Shown here piece by piece: positions 45,354-54,052 of a stretch of 64,000 nt of DNA. Below the pieces are notes generated by a model, which saw nothing but the letters and a program-made list of their open reading frames with translations, was not told the DNA's origin and ran no database searches. The DNA comes from Aestuariibacter sp. GS-14 (GTDB lineage: Bacteria > Pseudomonadota > Gammaproteobacteria > Enterobacterales > Alteromonadaceae), in assembly GCF_006494365.1 (NCBI RefSeq), contig NZ_VHIP01000001.1:186001-250000 (forward strand), written 5' to 3'. How positions within the stretch are numbered: position 1 is the stretch's first letter; every line of letters starts with the position of its first letter. Position numbers and translations under genes: made by a program.

Positions 45354-46408
45354 CCCTGAGTTGTAAAACGTTCTTCCGCGATTTGATTTGCAACCAGATT
45401 AGTTGCGCGATTCTCCGCTTCTGCGCGTTGGTATATCTCTACCAGCGTATCGCCAATCTTGGCAATATGAGCGCGCATAGCATCGTCAGACGAGTCATCC
45501 AGTTTCTGATGATATATATCAATAATCCCGCCGGCGTTGATCACGTAGTCAGGCGCGTACACTATGCCCTTTTCTTTTAATGCTGTGCCAAGTGATTCCC
45601 TGGCCAGTTGGTTGTTTGCTGCACCCGCGATAATTTTTGCACGAATATCGGGTAACGACTCATCATTTATGGAGGAGCCCATGGCGCAAGGTGCGATAAC
45701 GTCTACCGGCAGCGTCAGGATTTCTTCTGGCGCGACAATGGTTGCTCCCAGTTCTTCCTGAGCACGCGCAAGGCCTTCCGGATAGATATCAGCTACATAC
45801 AATTGCGCCCCTTCAGCATGCAACTGCTTCGCCAATCGGTATCCCACATGCCCCATCCCCTGTATGGCAACTTTTACGCCGCGCAAGTCACTTTTCAGTA
45901 CGTGTTGTACCGTGGCTTTTAATCCAACAAACACACCGTATGCCGTTGATGGCGCAGGGTTACCGGTAGGGGCTTCCCCCAGGGCGTTATACTGAGCAGA
46001 TGTCCCTGCAATGTGCGACGACTGTGTTGCCATTACCTGCAGATTCTCCACGCTGATGCCTGAGTCTTCCGCGGTAATGTATCGGCCGTTCAGACTTTCT
46101 ACAAAGCGTCCCATCGCGCGCATCATGTCATCCGTTTTCACTTTACGTGGGTCACCAATGATCACCGATTTACCGCCGCCCTGCTTCAGGTTGGCCATGG
46201 CTGCTTTGTACGTCATGCCTTTTGAGAGACGCAACACATCGGTTAGCGCTTCGGCACTATTAAGGTACGGCCACATACGACATCCGCCCAACGCAGGACC
46301 AAGATGAGTGTTGTGGATAGCAATAATAGCCTTCAATCCGCTGGCTTTATCATGACAAAACGCCACGTGCTCGTGGCCATCAAATTCCGGGTGATCAAAA
46401 ACAGACAT
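45350..46408 (-). CDS. Glu/Leu/Phe/Val dehydrogenase family, probably leucine dehydrogenase
   Basis: The 352-residue NAD-dependent enzyme should convert branched-chain amino acids to 2-oxoacids and ammonia. The N-terminal segment has LGPALGGCRMWPY and the catalytic Lys region LSKGMTYKAAMANLKQGGGKSVI. The Rossmann motif is GMGHVGYRLAKQL. ATG 46408 gives the family N-terminus (MSVFDHPEFDGHE); an in-frame extension to 46561 would enter the regulator's promoter. It is divergent from an Lrp-type regulator that probably controls it. Phenylalanine or valine dehydrogenase cannot be excluded. Confidence 0.85.
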   Translation of the reverse strand: MSVFDHPEFDGHEHVAFCHDKASGLKAIIAIHNTHLGPALGGCRMWPYLNSAEALTDVLRLSKGMTYKAAMANLKQGGGKSVIIGDPRKVKTDDMMRAMGRFVESLNGRYITAEDSGISVENLQVMATQSSHIAGTSAQYNALGEAPTGNPAPSTAYGVFVGLKATVQHVLKSDLRGVKVAIQGMGHVGYRLAKQLHAEGAQLYVADIYPEGLARAQEELGATIVAPEEILTLPVDVIAPCAMGSSINDESLPDIRAKIIAGAANNQLARESLGTALKEKGIVYAPDYVINAGGIIDIYHQKLDDSSDDAMRAHIAKIGDTLVEIYQRAEAENRATNLVANQIAEERFTTQG

Positions 46409-46526
46409 AGGGTAAACCGTTCCAGTGCAAGAAAACGCTATACTAGCGCACAGTGCTGAGGACAGTTTTTGCGAGTTTTGTGCGTTTAATTTACGCCGGA
46501 GAACGGCAATTTTTTTCGCCAGTACT

Positions 46527-46555
46527 TTGTAGGATGTATATCCTAGTATTATAAT
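46527..46555 (+). promoter_or_regulatory. Promoter of the Lrp-type regulator with internal dyad
   Basis: TTGTAG (46527-46532), a 17-bp spacer and TATAAT (46550-46555) lie 44 bp before the regulator's start. The 16-bp dyad TAGGAT-GTAT-ATCCTA (46530-46545) overlaps the -35 and spacer, a good place for autorepression and for control of the divergent dehydrogenase. Confidence 0.55.
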
Positions 46556-46599
46556 GCTCACATAATAACTATCATAACGACTTACTCACGAGCACATTA

Positions 46600-47067
46600 A
46601 TGAAACTGGACAAATTCGACCGCGAAATCCTACGCGTGCTTCAACAGGATGCCACTATCTCTATGGCTGATCTCAGTCAGCAGGTGGGCTTGTCACATAC
46701 CCCGTGCTGGCGTCGGGTGAAACGCCTTGAATCAGAAGGGATCATTCTTAAAAAAGTCACATTACTGAATGGCAAAAAACTCAATTTGGGTGTGTCGGTA
46801 TTTATTTATGTTTCACTGAAAAATCACGATGGGGATTCGTTAACCGATTTCGAAAAAGCCGTGCAGTCGATTGATGAAATAGTAGAGTGCCACACTACCA
46901 GTGGTGAAAAAGACTACTTGTTAAAAGTGATTGTAGAAAGTATTGAAGAATACGAGCACATTCTGAAGACCAAACTCACTCACCTGCCCTGTGTAGACCA
47001 TTTAAGTTCAACGTTTGCGTTAAAGCAGGTGAAAAATACCACCGCGTTGCCCATCAAGAATCAGTAA
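46600..47067 (+). CDS. Lrp/AsnC-family transcriptional regulator
   Basis: The 155-residue protein has an N-terminal helix-turn-helix (FDREILRVLQQDATISMADLSQQVGLSHTPCWRRVKRLESEGII) and a C-terminal RAM/ligand domain (FIYVSLKNHDG...DEIVECHTTSGEKDYLLKVIV). Its divergence from an amino-acid dehydrogenase gene suggests that it senses a branched-chain or aromatic amino acid and controls that gene. Confidence 0.92.
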   Translation: MKLDKFDREILRVLQQDATISMADLSQQVGLSHTPCWRRVKRLESEGIILKKVTLLNGKKLNLGVSVFIYVSLKNHDGDSLTDFEKAVQSIDEIVECHTTSGEKDYLLKVIVESIEEYEHILKTKLTHLPCVDHLSSTFALKQVKNTTALPIKNQ

Positions 47068-47112
47068 CGATTCGCGAATTATCTATTTAACTACAAGGCT
47101 CGTAACCCGACG

Positions 47113-47769
47113 CTATTGCGCGTCGGGTTGGTTTTCTGGTTCTGCCTGCTGAAAGGCTTCCAGCGCCTGACAATTATTGTAAATGCGGGTGATCAGTGGG
47201 TATTTCTCCATATCCACCCCGAACCGTTTGGCATTGTATACCTGCGGTACCAGGCACACATCAGCCAGTGTGACATTAAAATCGAAACAGAATCGGCCAG
47301 CCTGAGTTTGCAGGCGACGCTCGATACCATCGAAGCCTTTTTCAATCCAATGCTTACACCAGGCATTATTCTGCTCAGACGACGCGTCAAACTGTTGGGA
47401 TAATGTTTGCAATACACGTAAATTTGCCAGCGGCTGAATATCACAGGCAATATCCTGAGCCAAACTGCGCACCCTTGCCCGTTCTACTGTGTGGGCAGGG
47501 ATCAGTGGAAACGGTTCCGAATATCGTTCATCGAGAAATTCAATGATACTCAACGACTGGTTAAGAATAATATCCTCATCGTCGTCAACAAACGTGGGAA
47601 CCAGATGCGAGGGGTTGAGTGAATCGTAAGCGGCCTGATGTTGTTCGCCGCCGTCTTTCACCAGGTGCACTGGCACGTATTCGTACTCTAACCCTTTCAG
47701 GTTCAGTGCAATGCGAACCCGGTAAGTTGCCGAGGAACGCCAGTATCCATATAACTTCAGACTCATCAT
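47113..47769 (-). CDS. maiA: Maleylacetoacetate isomerase (zeta-class GST)
   Basis: It converts maleylacetoacetate to fumarylacetoacetate, using glutathione as cofactor, in tyrosine breakdown. The 218-residue protein has the zeta-class motif SSATYRVRIALNLKGLEYEYVPVHL (residues about 12-36), with the catalytic Ser pair, and the thioredoxin-fold NPSHLVPTFVDDD. Its glutathione would come from the gshA pathway. It is the last gene of the hppD-hmgA-fahA-maiA series. The start may be the second Met (47766). Confidence 0.93.
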   Translation of the reverse strand: MMSLKLYGYWRSSATYRVRIALNLKGLEYEYVPVHLVKDGGEQHQAAYDSLNPSHLVPTFVDDDEDIILNQSLSIIEFLDERYSEPFPLIPAHTVERARVRSLAQDIACDIQPLANLRVLQTLSQQFDASSEQNNAWCKHWIEKGFDGIERRLQTQAGRFCFDFNVTLADVCLVPQVYNAKRFGVDMEKYPLITRIYNNCQALEAFQQAEPENQPDAQ

Positions 47770-47785
47770 GGATTTCCTAATTGTG

Positions 47786-47810
47786 CGGTACCTGCATGAA
47801 ACAGGTACCG
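47786..47810 (-). other. Intercistronic hairpin between fahA and maiA
   Basis: A perfect 9-bp stem CGGTACCTG with CAGGTACCG and a 7-nt loop is present. No T run follows on either strand, so it is not a standard terminator. It may stabilise mRNA or tune maiA expression. Confidence 0.4.
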
Positions 47811-47817
47811 GTTTAGC

Positions 47818-47882
47818 AGTTTAACGCTGGTTCATAACGTTAGTTCTTAACGCTAGTTCGTAACGCTAGTTCGTGATACTAG
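47818..47882. repeat. 13-bp tandem repeats at the fahA 3' end
   Basis: Four units of 13 bp (47831-47843, 47844-47856, 47857-47869, 47870-47882) follow the pattern TTC-x-TAACGCTAG with a few changes, and a partial fifth precedes them. The last unit includes the fahA stop codon. Confidence 0.8.
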
Positions 47883-48889
47883 TTCAGCACACGCACCCTT
47901 TGTTCAATCGCGCCAAATATGCTGTTGTGTTGATTGTCGAGCATTTCAATTCGCACTGTGTCACCATTTGACATAAAGCTGGTTGATGGCTTGCCATCGC
48001 GAATAGTTTCAATCATGCGTACTTCTGCAATACACGAATAACCAACCCCTCCCTGAACTATAGCAGATCCGTAGTCAGTGCCCTGTTTATTTGACACTGT
48101 ACCTGATCCAATAATAGTGCCAGCACCTAAATTGCGGGTACGGGCCGCATGGGCAATGAGCTGCGCAAAATTAAACGTCATATCCACGCCAGCATTGGGC
48201 TTGCCAAACAGTTCATTGTTGTAATGCGTGAGTAGCGGCAAATTTACCTTGTTGTTCATCCAGCTGTCGCCCAGCTCATCGGGGGTAACAGCAACCGGCG
48301 AAAAGGCACTGGCAGGCTTGGACTGATAAAAACCAAACCCCTTCGCCAGCTCACCGGGAATCAACCCGCGTAATGACACATCGTTCACCAGCATAAGTAA
48401 TTTAATGTGTTGGCCTGCAGTTTCGGGCGAAACACACATCGGCACATCGTTGGTCACTACCGCAATTTCTGCCTCAAAATCGATACCCATGGTAACGTCG
48501 GGCACCACTACATCATCGTAGGGACCAATAAAATCGTCGCTGCCGCCCTGATACATGAGCGGGTCGGTCCAGAACGATTCAGGGATTTCTGCGCCACGTG
48601 CTTTGCGAACCAGCTCTACGTGATTTACATAAGCACTGCCATCAGCCCAGTGATAAGCCCTTGGCAACGGTGAATGACAACGCTTGGCATCGAAAGCTTC
48701 GCTGTCGATTTCGCCGTTATTCAGTTGTGAATACAGTGCTTGCATCGGTGCTTTCAATGCATCCCAGTTGTCGATGAATTGCTGCATGGTTTGGGCAACC
48801 GGTGCAGCGGAAACCGCGCGCGTTAAATCGCGGCTTACCACCATTAATGCACCATCTCGCTGTGCATTCTTGTAAGTAGCAAACTTCAT
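47879..48889 (-). CDS. fahA: Fumarylacetoacetate hydrolase
   Basis: It cleaves fumarylacetoacetate to fumarate and acetoacetate, the last step of tyrosine degradation. The 336-residue protein has a FAH-type catalytic domain: metal-binding acidic residues in GIDFEAEIAVVTNDVP, then LMLVNDVSLRG, and GAGTIIGSGTVSN near the C-terminus. It is 12 bp after hmgA on the same strand. Confidence 0.93.
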   Translation of the reverse strand: MKFATYKNAQRDGALMVVSRDLTRAVSAAPVAQTMQQFIDNWDALKAPMQALYSQLNNGEIDSEAFDAKRCHSPLPRAYHWADGSAYVNHVELVRKARGAEIPESFWTDPLMYQGGSDDFIGPYDDVVVPDVTMGIDFEAEIAVVTNDVPMCVSPETAGQHIKLLMLVNDVSLRGLIPGELAKGFGFYQSKPASAFSPVAVTPDELGDSWMNNKVNLPLLTHYNNELFGKPNAGVDMTFNFAQLIAHAARTRNLGAGTIIGSGTVSNKQGTDYGSAIVQGGVGYSCIAEVRMIETIRDGKPSTSFMSNGDTVRIEMLDNQHNSIFGAIEQRVRVLN

Positions 48890-48901
48890 TCTGTTCTCCT
48901 G

Positions 48902-50044
48902 TTAACCTTTCCAGCTGTACACGTATTCGGCGTTCTCAACGGCCTGACTTGCGGCAGTAATATCCAGCGCATCCCGCGTATCCAGCATTACCGCCACTTC
49001 GTCGGTAAAGGTTTTCTTATGGGCCTGTCCGGCAGCGAAGGCTTTCGGGTGCGGACCGTGTGTAAAGCCAGCAGGATGGAATGTCACCATACCTGCTTCA
49101 ATATTGTCGCGACTGAAAAAATCGCCCGCGTGGTAGAACAACACTTCGTCGAAGTCGTCATTGCTGTGATAAAAAGGCACTTTTAATGCACCCGGATCAC
49201 TTTCAATAGGACGCGGTACAAAGGTGCAAATCACAAAGCGCTTAGCCACAAAGGTTGTGTGCGCCGATGGCGGCAAGTGATAGCGATGGCTCATAAGTGG
49301 GCGAATATCGCGCCAGTTGATCTTCATTACCGTAAGATCACCATGCCACCCCTGTGCATCCAGCGGATTAAACGGATAAGTGATCCGCGACAAACGCTGA
49401 TGACGCTTTACTTCCACCTGCCAGGTATTTTCATCCTGCTGCGATAGAAACGTATCGTTGATTTCAGGAACCTTTAGCATTGCCGGGTCGAAGATGGCGT
49501 GGTTGCCAACCAGTCCTTTATCAGGTAACTGATAGCTGTCGTCCGTAGCTTCAATCATCAGCAACTGCATTTTCGAATGCGGTTCCAGTCGCCACATGGT
49601 TGAACGGGGTATCACTATGTAGTCGCCTTCGGTTACCACAAAGTGCCCGTAATCACAGAAGAAGTCGCCCTCGCCTTTGTGCACGAACAATAAGTCATCG
49701 CCATCAGCATTTCTGGCCAGTTTCCGCATTGGCTCATTGCAGTGCCAGAACCGGTATTGGCAATGTGCATTGTGCAATATCACTGGCGCACAAAACGGTG
49801 AATTGGCCTCGGCAAGCTGGTTTAATTGAGTAAGATCGAATGCGCGTGGGCGCAATTCGCCTTCCCATTCACACCAGCCAGTTGGGGCGTGTTTGTGATG
49901 CAAATGGGTGGCAGGACCGAAAAAGCCCTCCCGCCCCACTTCGCGCTCGTACAGCGCCTGCTCAGGTAAGTCAGCGTGAGCCTGACTTGAATGCAGACCC
50001 TGCTTTATGGGAAACCGCGCCGGATTACGCATTATCACCCTCAA
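48902..50044 (-). CDS. hmgA: Homogentisate 1,2-dioxygenase
   Basis: It opens the ring of homogentisate to maleylacetoacetate with O2 and Fe(II). The 380-residue form matches the shorter bacterial branch of the family. It has the cupin strands with FVHKGEGDFFCDYGHFVVTEGDYIVIPRSTMWRLEP and the C-terminal metal region FYHAGDFFSRDNIEAGMVTFHPAGFTHGPHP. The start overlaps the hppD 3' end by up to 20 bp (8 bp if Met5 is used). Confidence 0.92.
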   Translation of the reverse strand: MRVIMRNPARFPIKQGLHSSQAHADLPEQALYEREVGREGFFGPATHLHHKHAPTGWCEWEGELRPRAFDLTQLNQLAEANSPFCAPVILHNAHCQYRFWHCNEPMRKLARNADGDDLLFVHKGEGDFFCDYGHFVVTEGDYIVIPRSTMWRLEPHSKMQLLMIEATDDSYQLPDKGLVGNHAIFDPAMLKVPEINDTFLSQQDENTWQVEVKRHQRLSRITYPFNPLDAQGWHGDLTVMKINWRDIRPLMSHRYHLPPSAHTTFVAKRFVICTFVPRPIESDPGALKVPFYHSNDDFDEVLFYHAGDFFSRDNIEAGMVTFHPAGFTHGPHPKAFAAGQAHKKTFTDEVAVMLDTRDALDITAASQAVENAEYVYSWKG

Positions 50045-51119
50045 CGTTTAATACGCCACGACGGATTTGGTCCTGCTCGATACTCTCGAATAACGCTTTA
50101 AAGTTCCCTTCGCCAAAACCTTCATTGCCTTTGCGCTGAATGATTTCGAAGAACACCGGGCCAATTACCGTGTCTGTGAAAATTTGGAGCAAAATGCCGT
50201 CCTGCTCCGGCGCACCATCTATCAGGATACGCAGGTCGCGAAGCACATCTACCGACTCGCCGTGGCCAGGAATGCGAGTATTTACCGCATCATAATAAGT
50301 GTCAGGGGTATCCATAAACGCCAGACCGCGGCCTTTCAGCTCTTTCACGGTTTTGTAAATATCGTCGGTAGACAACGCGATATGCTGGATCCCTTCACCA
50401 TTGTAGGCCTTGATAAACTCTTCAATTTGCGAATGATCGTCAACCGATTCATTGATTGGAATACGAATACGACCGCACGGGGAAGTCATGGCTTTACTCA
50501 CCAGTCCGGTTAACTTACCTTCGATATCAAAATAACGGATCTCGCGGAAGTTACCGATGTTCTCGTAGAAGTTGGCCCACACTGCCATATTGCCGCGTTT
50601 CACATTGTGTGTGAGGTGATCGATCAATTGTAAGCCGGCATCGACATTGGCAACGCGTTCCTGCCAGTCGGGGTAGAAAGTAAAATCGACGTCGTAAATG
50701 CTTTCTGAGCCGTAACGGTCAACAAAATATAACGTGCTTTCGCCGATACCGTAAATCGCAGGAATATTCAGTTCCATGGGGCCGAGGTTTCCGCGGAACA
50801 ATTTACCGCCATGAGCCAGAGCGTGTTCAATCGCTACGCCAGCATCCTTTACACGAAATGCCATACCGCATACGCTGGGCCCGCGTAATCGGGCAAATTC
50901 TTCAGCCTGTGACGCTGGTTCAGCATTAACAATGAAATTGATGTCGCCCTGACGGTACAACCATACGCGCTTTGATTTGTGTTTTGCCACTTCGGCAAAA
51001 CCCAGCGATGAAAACAGCGCTTTGAGTGCGTTGATGCCTTCTTCGTTAGCAGCCGTATACTCGACAAATTCGAAGCCGTCAGTGCCCAGAGGATTGTAGT
51101 TATTAGAATGTGTTGTCAT
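50025..51119 (-). CDS. hppD: 4-hydroxyphenylpyruvate dioxygenase
   Basis: It converts 4-hydroxyphenylpyruvate to homogentisate. The 364-residue protein has two vicinal-oxygen-chelate halves. The C-terminal half carries the iron ligands in IDHLTHNV, GIQHIALSTDDIYKTV and the final Glu in GPVFFEIIQRKGNEGFGEGNFKALFESIE, a strong family signature. It heads the degradation operon, and a TyrR-box-like site lies about 100 bp upstream. Confidence 0.96.
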   Translation of the reverse strand: MTTHSNNYNPLGTDGFEFVEYTAANEEGINALKALFSSLGFAEVAKHKSKRVWLYRQGDINFIVNAEPASQAEEFARLRGPSVCGMAFRVKDAGVAIEHALAHGGKLFRGNLGPMELNIPAIYGIGESTLYFVDRYGSESIYDVDFTFYPDWQERVANVDAGLQLIDHLTHNVKRGNMAVWANFYENIGNFREIRYFDIEGKLTGLVSKAMTSPCGRIRIPINESVDDHSQIEEFIKAYNGEGIQHIALSTDDIYKTVKELKGRGLAFMDTPDTYYDAVNTRIPGHGESVDVLRDLRILIDGAPEQDGILLQIFTDTVIGPVFFEIIQRKGNEGFGEGNFKALFESIEQDQIRRGVLNVEGDNA

Positions 51120-51219
51120 TGATGTCTCCGATTAACATGATTGCAACAATATAATCAGAGAACCTATTGCGACAGAAGCCCGCCAAATAAGAGAGTTAAC
51201 GGCGGGAATTTACAGCTTT

Positions 51220-51237
51220 TGTAAACAAAAAGTAACA
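51220..51237 (-). promoter_or_regulatory. TyrR-box-like site upstream of hppD
   Basis: The plus strand reads TGTAAA-CAAAAA-GTAACA, a match to the TyrR box TGTAAA-N6-TTTACA with two changes in the second half. It lies about 100 bp upstream of the hppD start, before the whole degradation operon. Confidence 0.55.
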
Positions 51238-51264
51238 GCGAAAAACACACTTTTTGCAACCCAT

Positions 51265-51299
51265 AAAAAAAGCCGTTCTGCGCCTGTCAGAACGGCTTT
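51265..51299 (-). terminator. tyrR terminator
   Basis: A perfect 12-bp stem (51269-51280 with 51288-51299, AAAGCCGTTCTG) with a 7-nt loop is followed by T residues on the minus strand. It separates tyrR from the hppD operon. Confidence 0.9.
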
Positions 51300-51320
51300 G
51301 CAAGATTCATCAACCTGTAA

Positions 51321-52877
51321 CTATAACTTTACAGTGGCTTTATTGATGCCATATTCTCGCAGCTTGTTTGCAATAGCTGTGTGACTTAACCCGAGCTTTT
51401 TCGCCAGTTGACGGGTGCTAGGATAGGATGGATACAGTTTCTTCAACAGCTCCCGTTCGAATTTTTTCACTTCGTCGTCCAGACTGCCTTCAAAATTCTC
51501 ATCTACATAGGTCATGCTGGGCGTGCAGCTGGGTAATTGAATATCTTCCTTGGTAATTTCATTACCATCGAGCAGCGACAACGCGCGGAATAAAGCATTC
51601 TGAAGCTGTCTGACATTGCCCGGCCATGGATAGTGTTGCAAAAAATCCACGCAGGATTTGCTGAGTTTAGCCGGGCGACGTCCCAGCTTTGCGCTGTGCT
51701 GCAAAATAAAGGCTTCAGATAACGGCACTATGTCGGAACGACGCTCACGCAGCGACGGTACAACCAATCCCAACACGTTAAGGCGGTAATACAGTTCTTT
51801 GCGAAACTTACCATCTTCCACCAATTGCCCCAAATCCTGACAGGTAGTGCAAATAAATCGCACGTCCACCGCTACCGGGTTTACATCACCAATGCGACGA
51901 AACGCACCGTCTTCCAGTACCCGAAGCAATTTGGCCTGCAACTGACTGGACATATCGGCAATTTCATCGAGCAGCAGCGTTCCACCGGCAGCCTGTTCTA
52001 GCAGGCCGGCTTTTGCCTGCGTCTGATTAAACGTACCCGCGGCATAACCAAACAATTCTGTTTCGGCAACGTTATCCGGAATAGCACCACAGTTCAGCGC
52101 CAGGAAAGGTTTATCGGCACGGCGGCTACTTTGGTGGCAGGCTTTCGCCAGCATCTCTTTACCCGTGCCGGTTTCACCGAATATCAGAATGGGCGCATCG
52201 AGATCGGCAATCCGCTTAGCTTCATCGATGGTTTGTTGCATGCTGGGCGACTGCGTGATCAGCTTGTCGAAGCTGCCCTTGCCATGCTGATGAAACACCG
52301 TAATTTGCTGACCAAGTCGCACTTCCGATTTAAGCATCACAACAGCACCCGCCAGAATGGCCTTATCATCTGAATCATCTACCGTAATGGGCAGAATATC
52401 GGCTACGAAGTCCTGTTGAATAAACTTCACCTTTGTACTGTGAGGCCCCGGATTTTTACTTTCTAACCAGCGGCCAAAGTTGAAGCCTTTCACGTATTCG
52501 CCAATTTCGGTATGCAACAGATCCTGTTCGTCCATTTCCAGTCCGCTGGTTACTGCATCATTGCACAACAATAACTTTCCGCGGTTGTCGATAGAAAACA
52601 CCGGATCAGGTAAGGTTTGCACAATTGCAAACAGCTGATTTCGCTCGCGCTCTCCTGGCATGAATAACGTTGTTTTAACGTCTTCTATACCCGGGATTCG
52701 CCGAATTTTAGGCATTAAGTGCTGAAAATCTTCAAACTTAATGTTGGGGAAGTTAAGAAAAATTTTACCGCCTTCGTCAATCTCAATACCACGGAGGTCA
52801 ATGTTATGGGTAACTAAAATATCCAGAACATCCTGGGTTATCCCAAGCCTGTCCTGACAACTGATTTCTAAACGCAT
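51321..52877 (-). CDS. tyrR: Aromatic amino acid regulator TyrR (PhhR type)
   Basis: This 518-residue regulator has an ACT domain (1-75), a PAS domain (about 78-190), an AAA+ domain with Walker A GETGTGKE (234-241) and a C-terminal Fis-type helix-turn-helix (STRQLAKKLGLSHTAIANKLREYGI). The loop that is GAFTGA in sigma-54 activators reads AAGTFNQTQ here (279-287), so it should act with sigma-70, as E. coli TyrR does. It sits between phhA and the hppD operon, with a perfect TyrR box before its own start. Confidence 0.93.
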   Translation of the reverse strand: MRLEISCQDRLGITQDVLDILVTHNIDLRGIEIDEGGKIFLNFPNIKFEDFQHLMPKIRRIPGIEDVKTTLFMPGERERNQLFAIVQTLPDPVFSIDNRGKLLLCNDAVTSGLEMDEQDLLHTEIGEYVKGFNFGRWLESKNPGPHSTKVKFIQQDFVADILPITVDDSDDKAILAGAVVMLKSEVRLGQQITVFHQHGKGSFDKLITQSPSMQQTIDEAKRIADLDAPILIFGETGTGKEMLAKACHQSSRRADKPFLALNCGAIPDNVAETELFGYAAGTFNQTQAKAGLLEQAAGGTLLLDEIADMSSQLQAKLLRVLEDGAFRRIGDVNPVAVDVRFICTTCQDLGQLVEDGKFRKELYYRLNVLGLVVPSLRERRSDIVPLSEAFILQHSAKLGRRPAKLSKSCVDFLQHYPWPGNVRQLQNALFRALSLLDGNEITKEDIQLPSCTPSMTYVDENFEGSLDDEVKKFERELLKKLYPSYPSTRQLAKKLGLSHTAIANKLREYGINKATVKL

Positions 52878-52893
52878 CCAAACACCTGGCAGC

Positions 52894-52911
52894 TGTAAAC
52901 TATATTTTACA
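52894..52911 (-). promoter_or_regulatory. Perfect TyrR box before tyrR
   Basis: TGTAAACTATATTTTACA is an exact TGTAAA-N6-TTTACA palindrome 16 bp upstream of the tyrR start codon, so it probably mediates autorepression. Confidence 0.85.
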
Positions 52912-52987
52912 GAATATCACATTTTAATAACTATTCTAGGCTAATACGCAATTAGAAACTGAATTGTTCATTTTTTGAGAAATGCGC

Positions 52988-53017
52988 AAAAAACCGTGCA
53001 TATCAGGTATGCACGGT
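52988..53017 (-). terminator. phhA terminator
   Basis: A perfect 10-bp stem, ACCGTGCATA (52993-53002) with TATGCACGGT (53008-53017), and a 5-nt loop are followed by TTTTT on the minus strand. Confidence 0.9.
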
Positions 53018-53034
53018 GAGGATTTTTAGTACAG

Positions 53035-53832
53035 TTAGCTTGCTTTTTTCTTGGGTTCAAATAGGGGTTCAAACAAGCCGAGTTGTTTGGCATCCTGAAC
53101 CAGTGCCATTAGATCCATCGCGGAAATGTCCAGTAACTGGTCGAAGTTTTCAAGGATGTAGTAAAGCGGTTGCAATATGTCAATGCGATACGGTGTGCGA
53201 AGCACATCCATCACGTTTATGTTACGGCGTACCGGGACTTCACTTTCAAGGGCATACAGCGTTTCCTTGGGAGACGACATAATGCCCCCTCCTACAATAC
53301 GCAAGCCATCGTGTTGTTTCACCAAACCAAACTCTACGGTAAACCAGTACAACCGGGCCAAAAACACGCGATCCTCTTTACTTGCCTGCAACCCTAATTT
53401 GCCATAAGTTTCAGTAAAACTGGCAAACGCCGGATTGGTTAACAGCGGGCAATGCCCCATCACTTCATGAAAAATGTCCGGCTCTTGCAAATAGTGGAAG
53501 TCTTCTTCACTGCGTATAAAGGTGGCGACAGGAAATTGCTTGTTCGCCAGTAATTCAAAAAACTCTGCGAAACTGATCAGTGCTGGCACCGCGGCAGTCT
53601 TCCACCCGGTTGCAGCTTGTAGTGCTCTGTCTATATCCGGAAGCTGTGGGATCACATCAGGTTGCAGGCCGAGTAAAGTCAATCCGTGAAAGTACTCATC
53701 ACAGGCTCTGCCAGGCAACAACGCCATTTGCTGCTCGTACAGTGCCTTCCACACCTTGTTCTCAGCGTCAGACCATTGAATTATTCCGCCAGGACCAGGA
53801 GTTTTTGAATGATATTTTGATTGCTTAGCCAT
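53035..53832 (-). CDS. phhA: Phenylalanine 4-monooxygenase
   Basis: It hydroxylates phenylalanine to tyrosine with O2, Fe(II) and a tetrahydropterin. In this 265-residue monomer-type bacterial enzyme, the iron ligands are His122 and His127 in FHEVMGHCPLL and Glu167 in WFTVEFGLV. It feeds the tyrosine route downstream. The pterin-recycling partner phhB, often adjacent in Pseudomonas, is not seen here. Confidence 0.96.
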   Translation of the reverse strand: MAKQSKYHSKTPGPGGIIQWSDAENKVWKALYEQQMALLPGRACDEYFHGLTLLGLQPDVIPQLPDIDRALQAATGWKTAAVPALISFAEFFELLANKQFPVATFIRSEEDFHYLQEPDIFHEVMGHCPLLTNPAFASFTETYGKLGLQASKEDRVFLARLYWFTVEFGLVKQHDGLRIVGGGIMSSPKETLYALESEVPVRRNINVMDVLRTPYRIDILQPLYYILENFDQLLDISAMDLMALVQDAKQLGLFEPLFEPKKKAS

Positions 53833-53923
53833 ACACCGAATTTAGTTAACAATTTATTCACCAAAGTGTAATGATTTTAGCGTTTGGAAACACGTCTGTG
53901 ACGCTTTGCTGTAGGCTTTCCCA

Positions 53924-53941
53924 TGTAACATAAAATTTACA
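53924..53941 (-). promoter_or_regulatory. TyrR box upstream of phhA
   Basis: TGTAAC-ATAAAA-TTTACA differs from the perfect TyrR box at one position and lies in the longer dyad CATGTAA...TTACATG. It is about 92 bp upstream of the phhA start, a position typical of activation. Confidence 0.75.
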
Positions 53942-53985
53942 TGCGGGGTATTTATTCGCTGCGCAGAGAATCGGTATGGCTAACG

Positions 53986-54020
53986 AAAAAGCCCGCTAAA
54001 ACAACGTTTAGCGGGCTTTT
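53986..54020 (-). terminator. psp operon terminator
   Basis: A 14-bp perfect stem (53987-54000 with 54007-54020, core GCCCGCTAAA) and a 6-nt loop carry T residues on both strands, about 30 bp after the pspC stop. Confidence 0.88.
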
Positions 54021-54052
54021 AAAAGTGCTTGTATCGGCGTTTCGGTAAGCCG

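Noticed and set aside
53833-53920. Sigma-54 promoter for phhA
   Set aside because: The only candidate, TTGGTG...TTGTTA on the minus strand, is a poor match, and TyrR lacks the GAFTGA loop needed for sigma-54.
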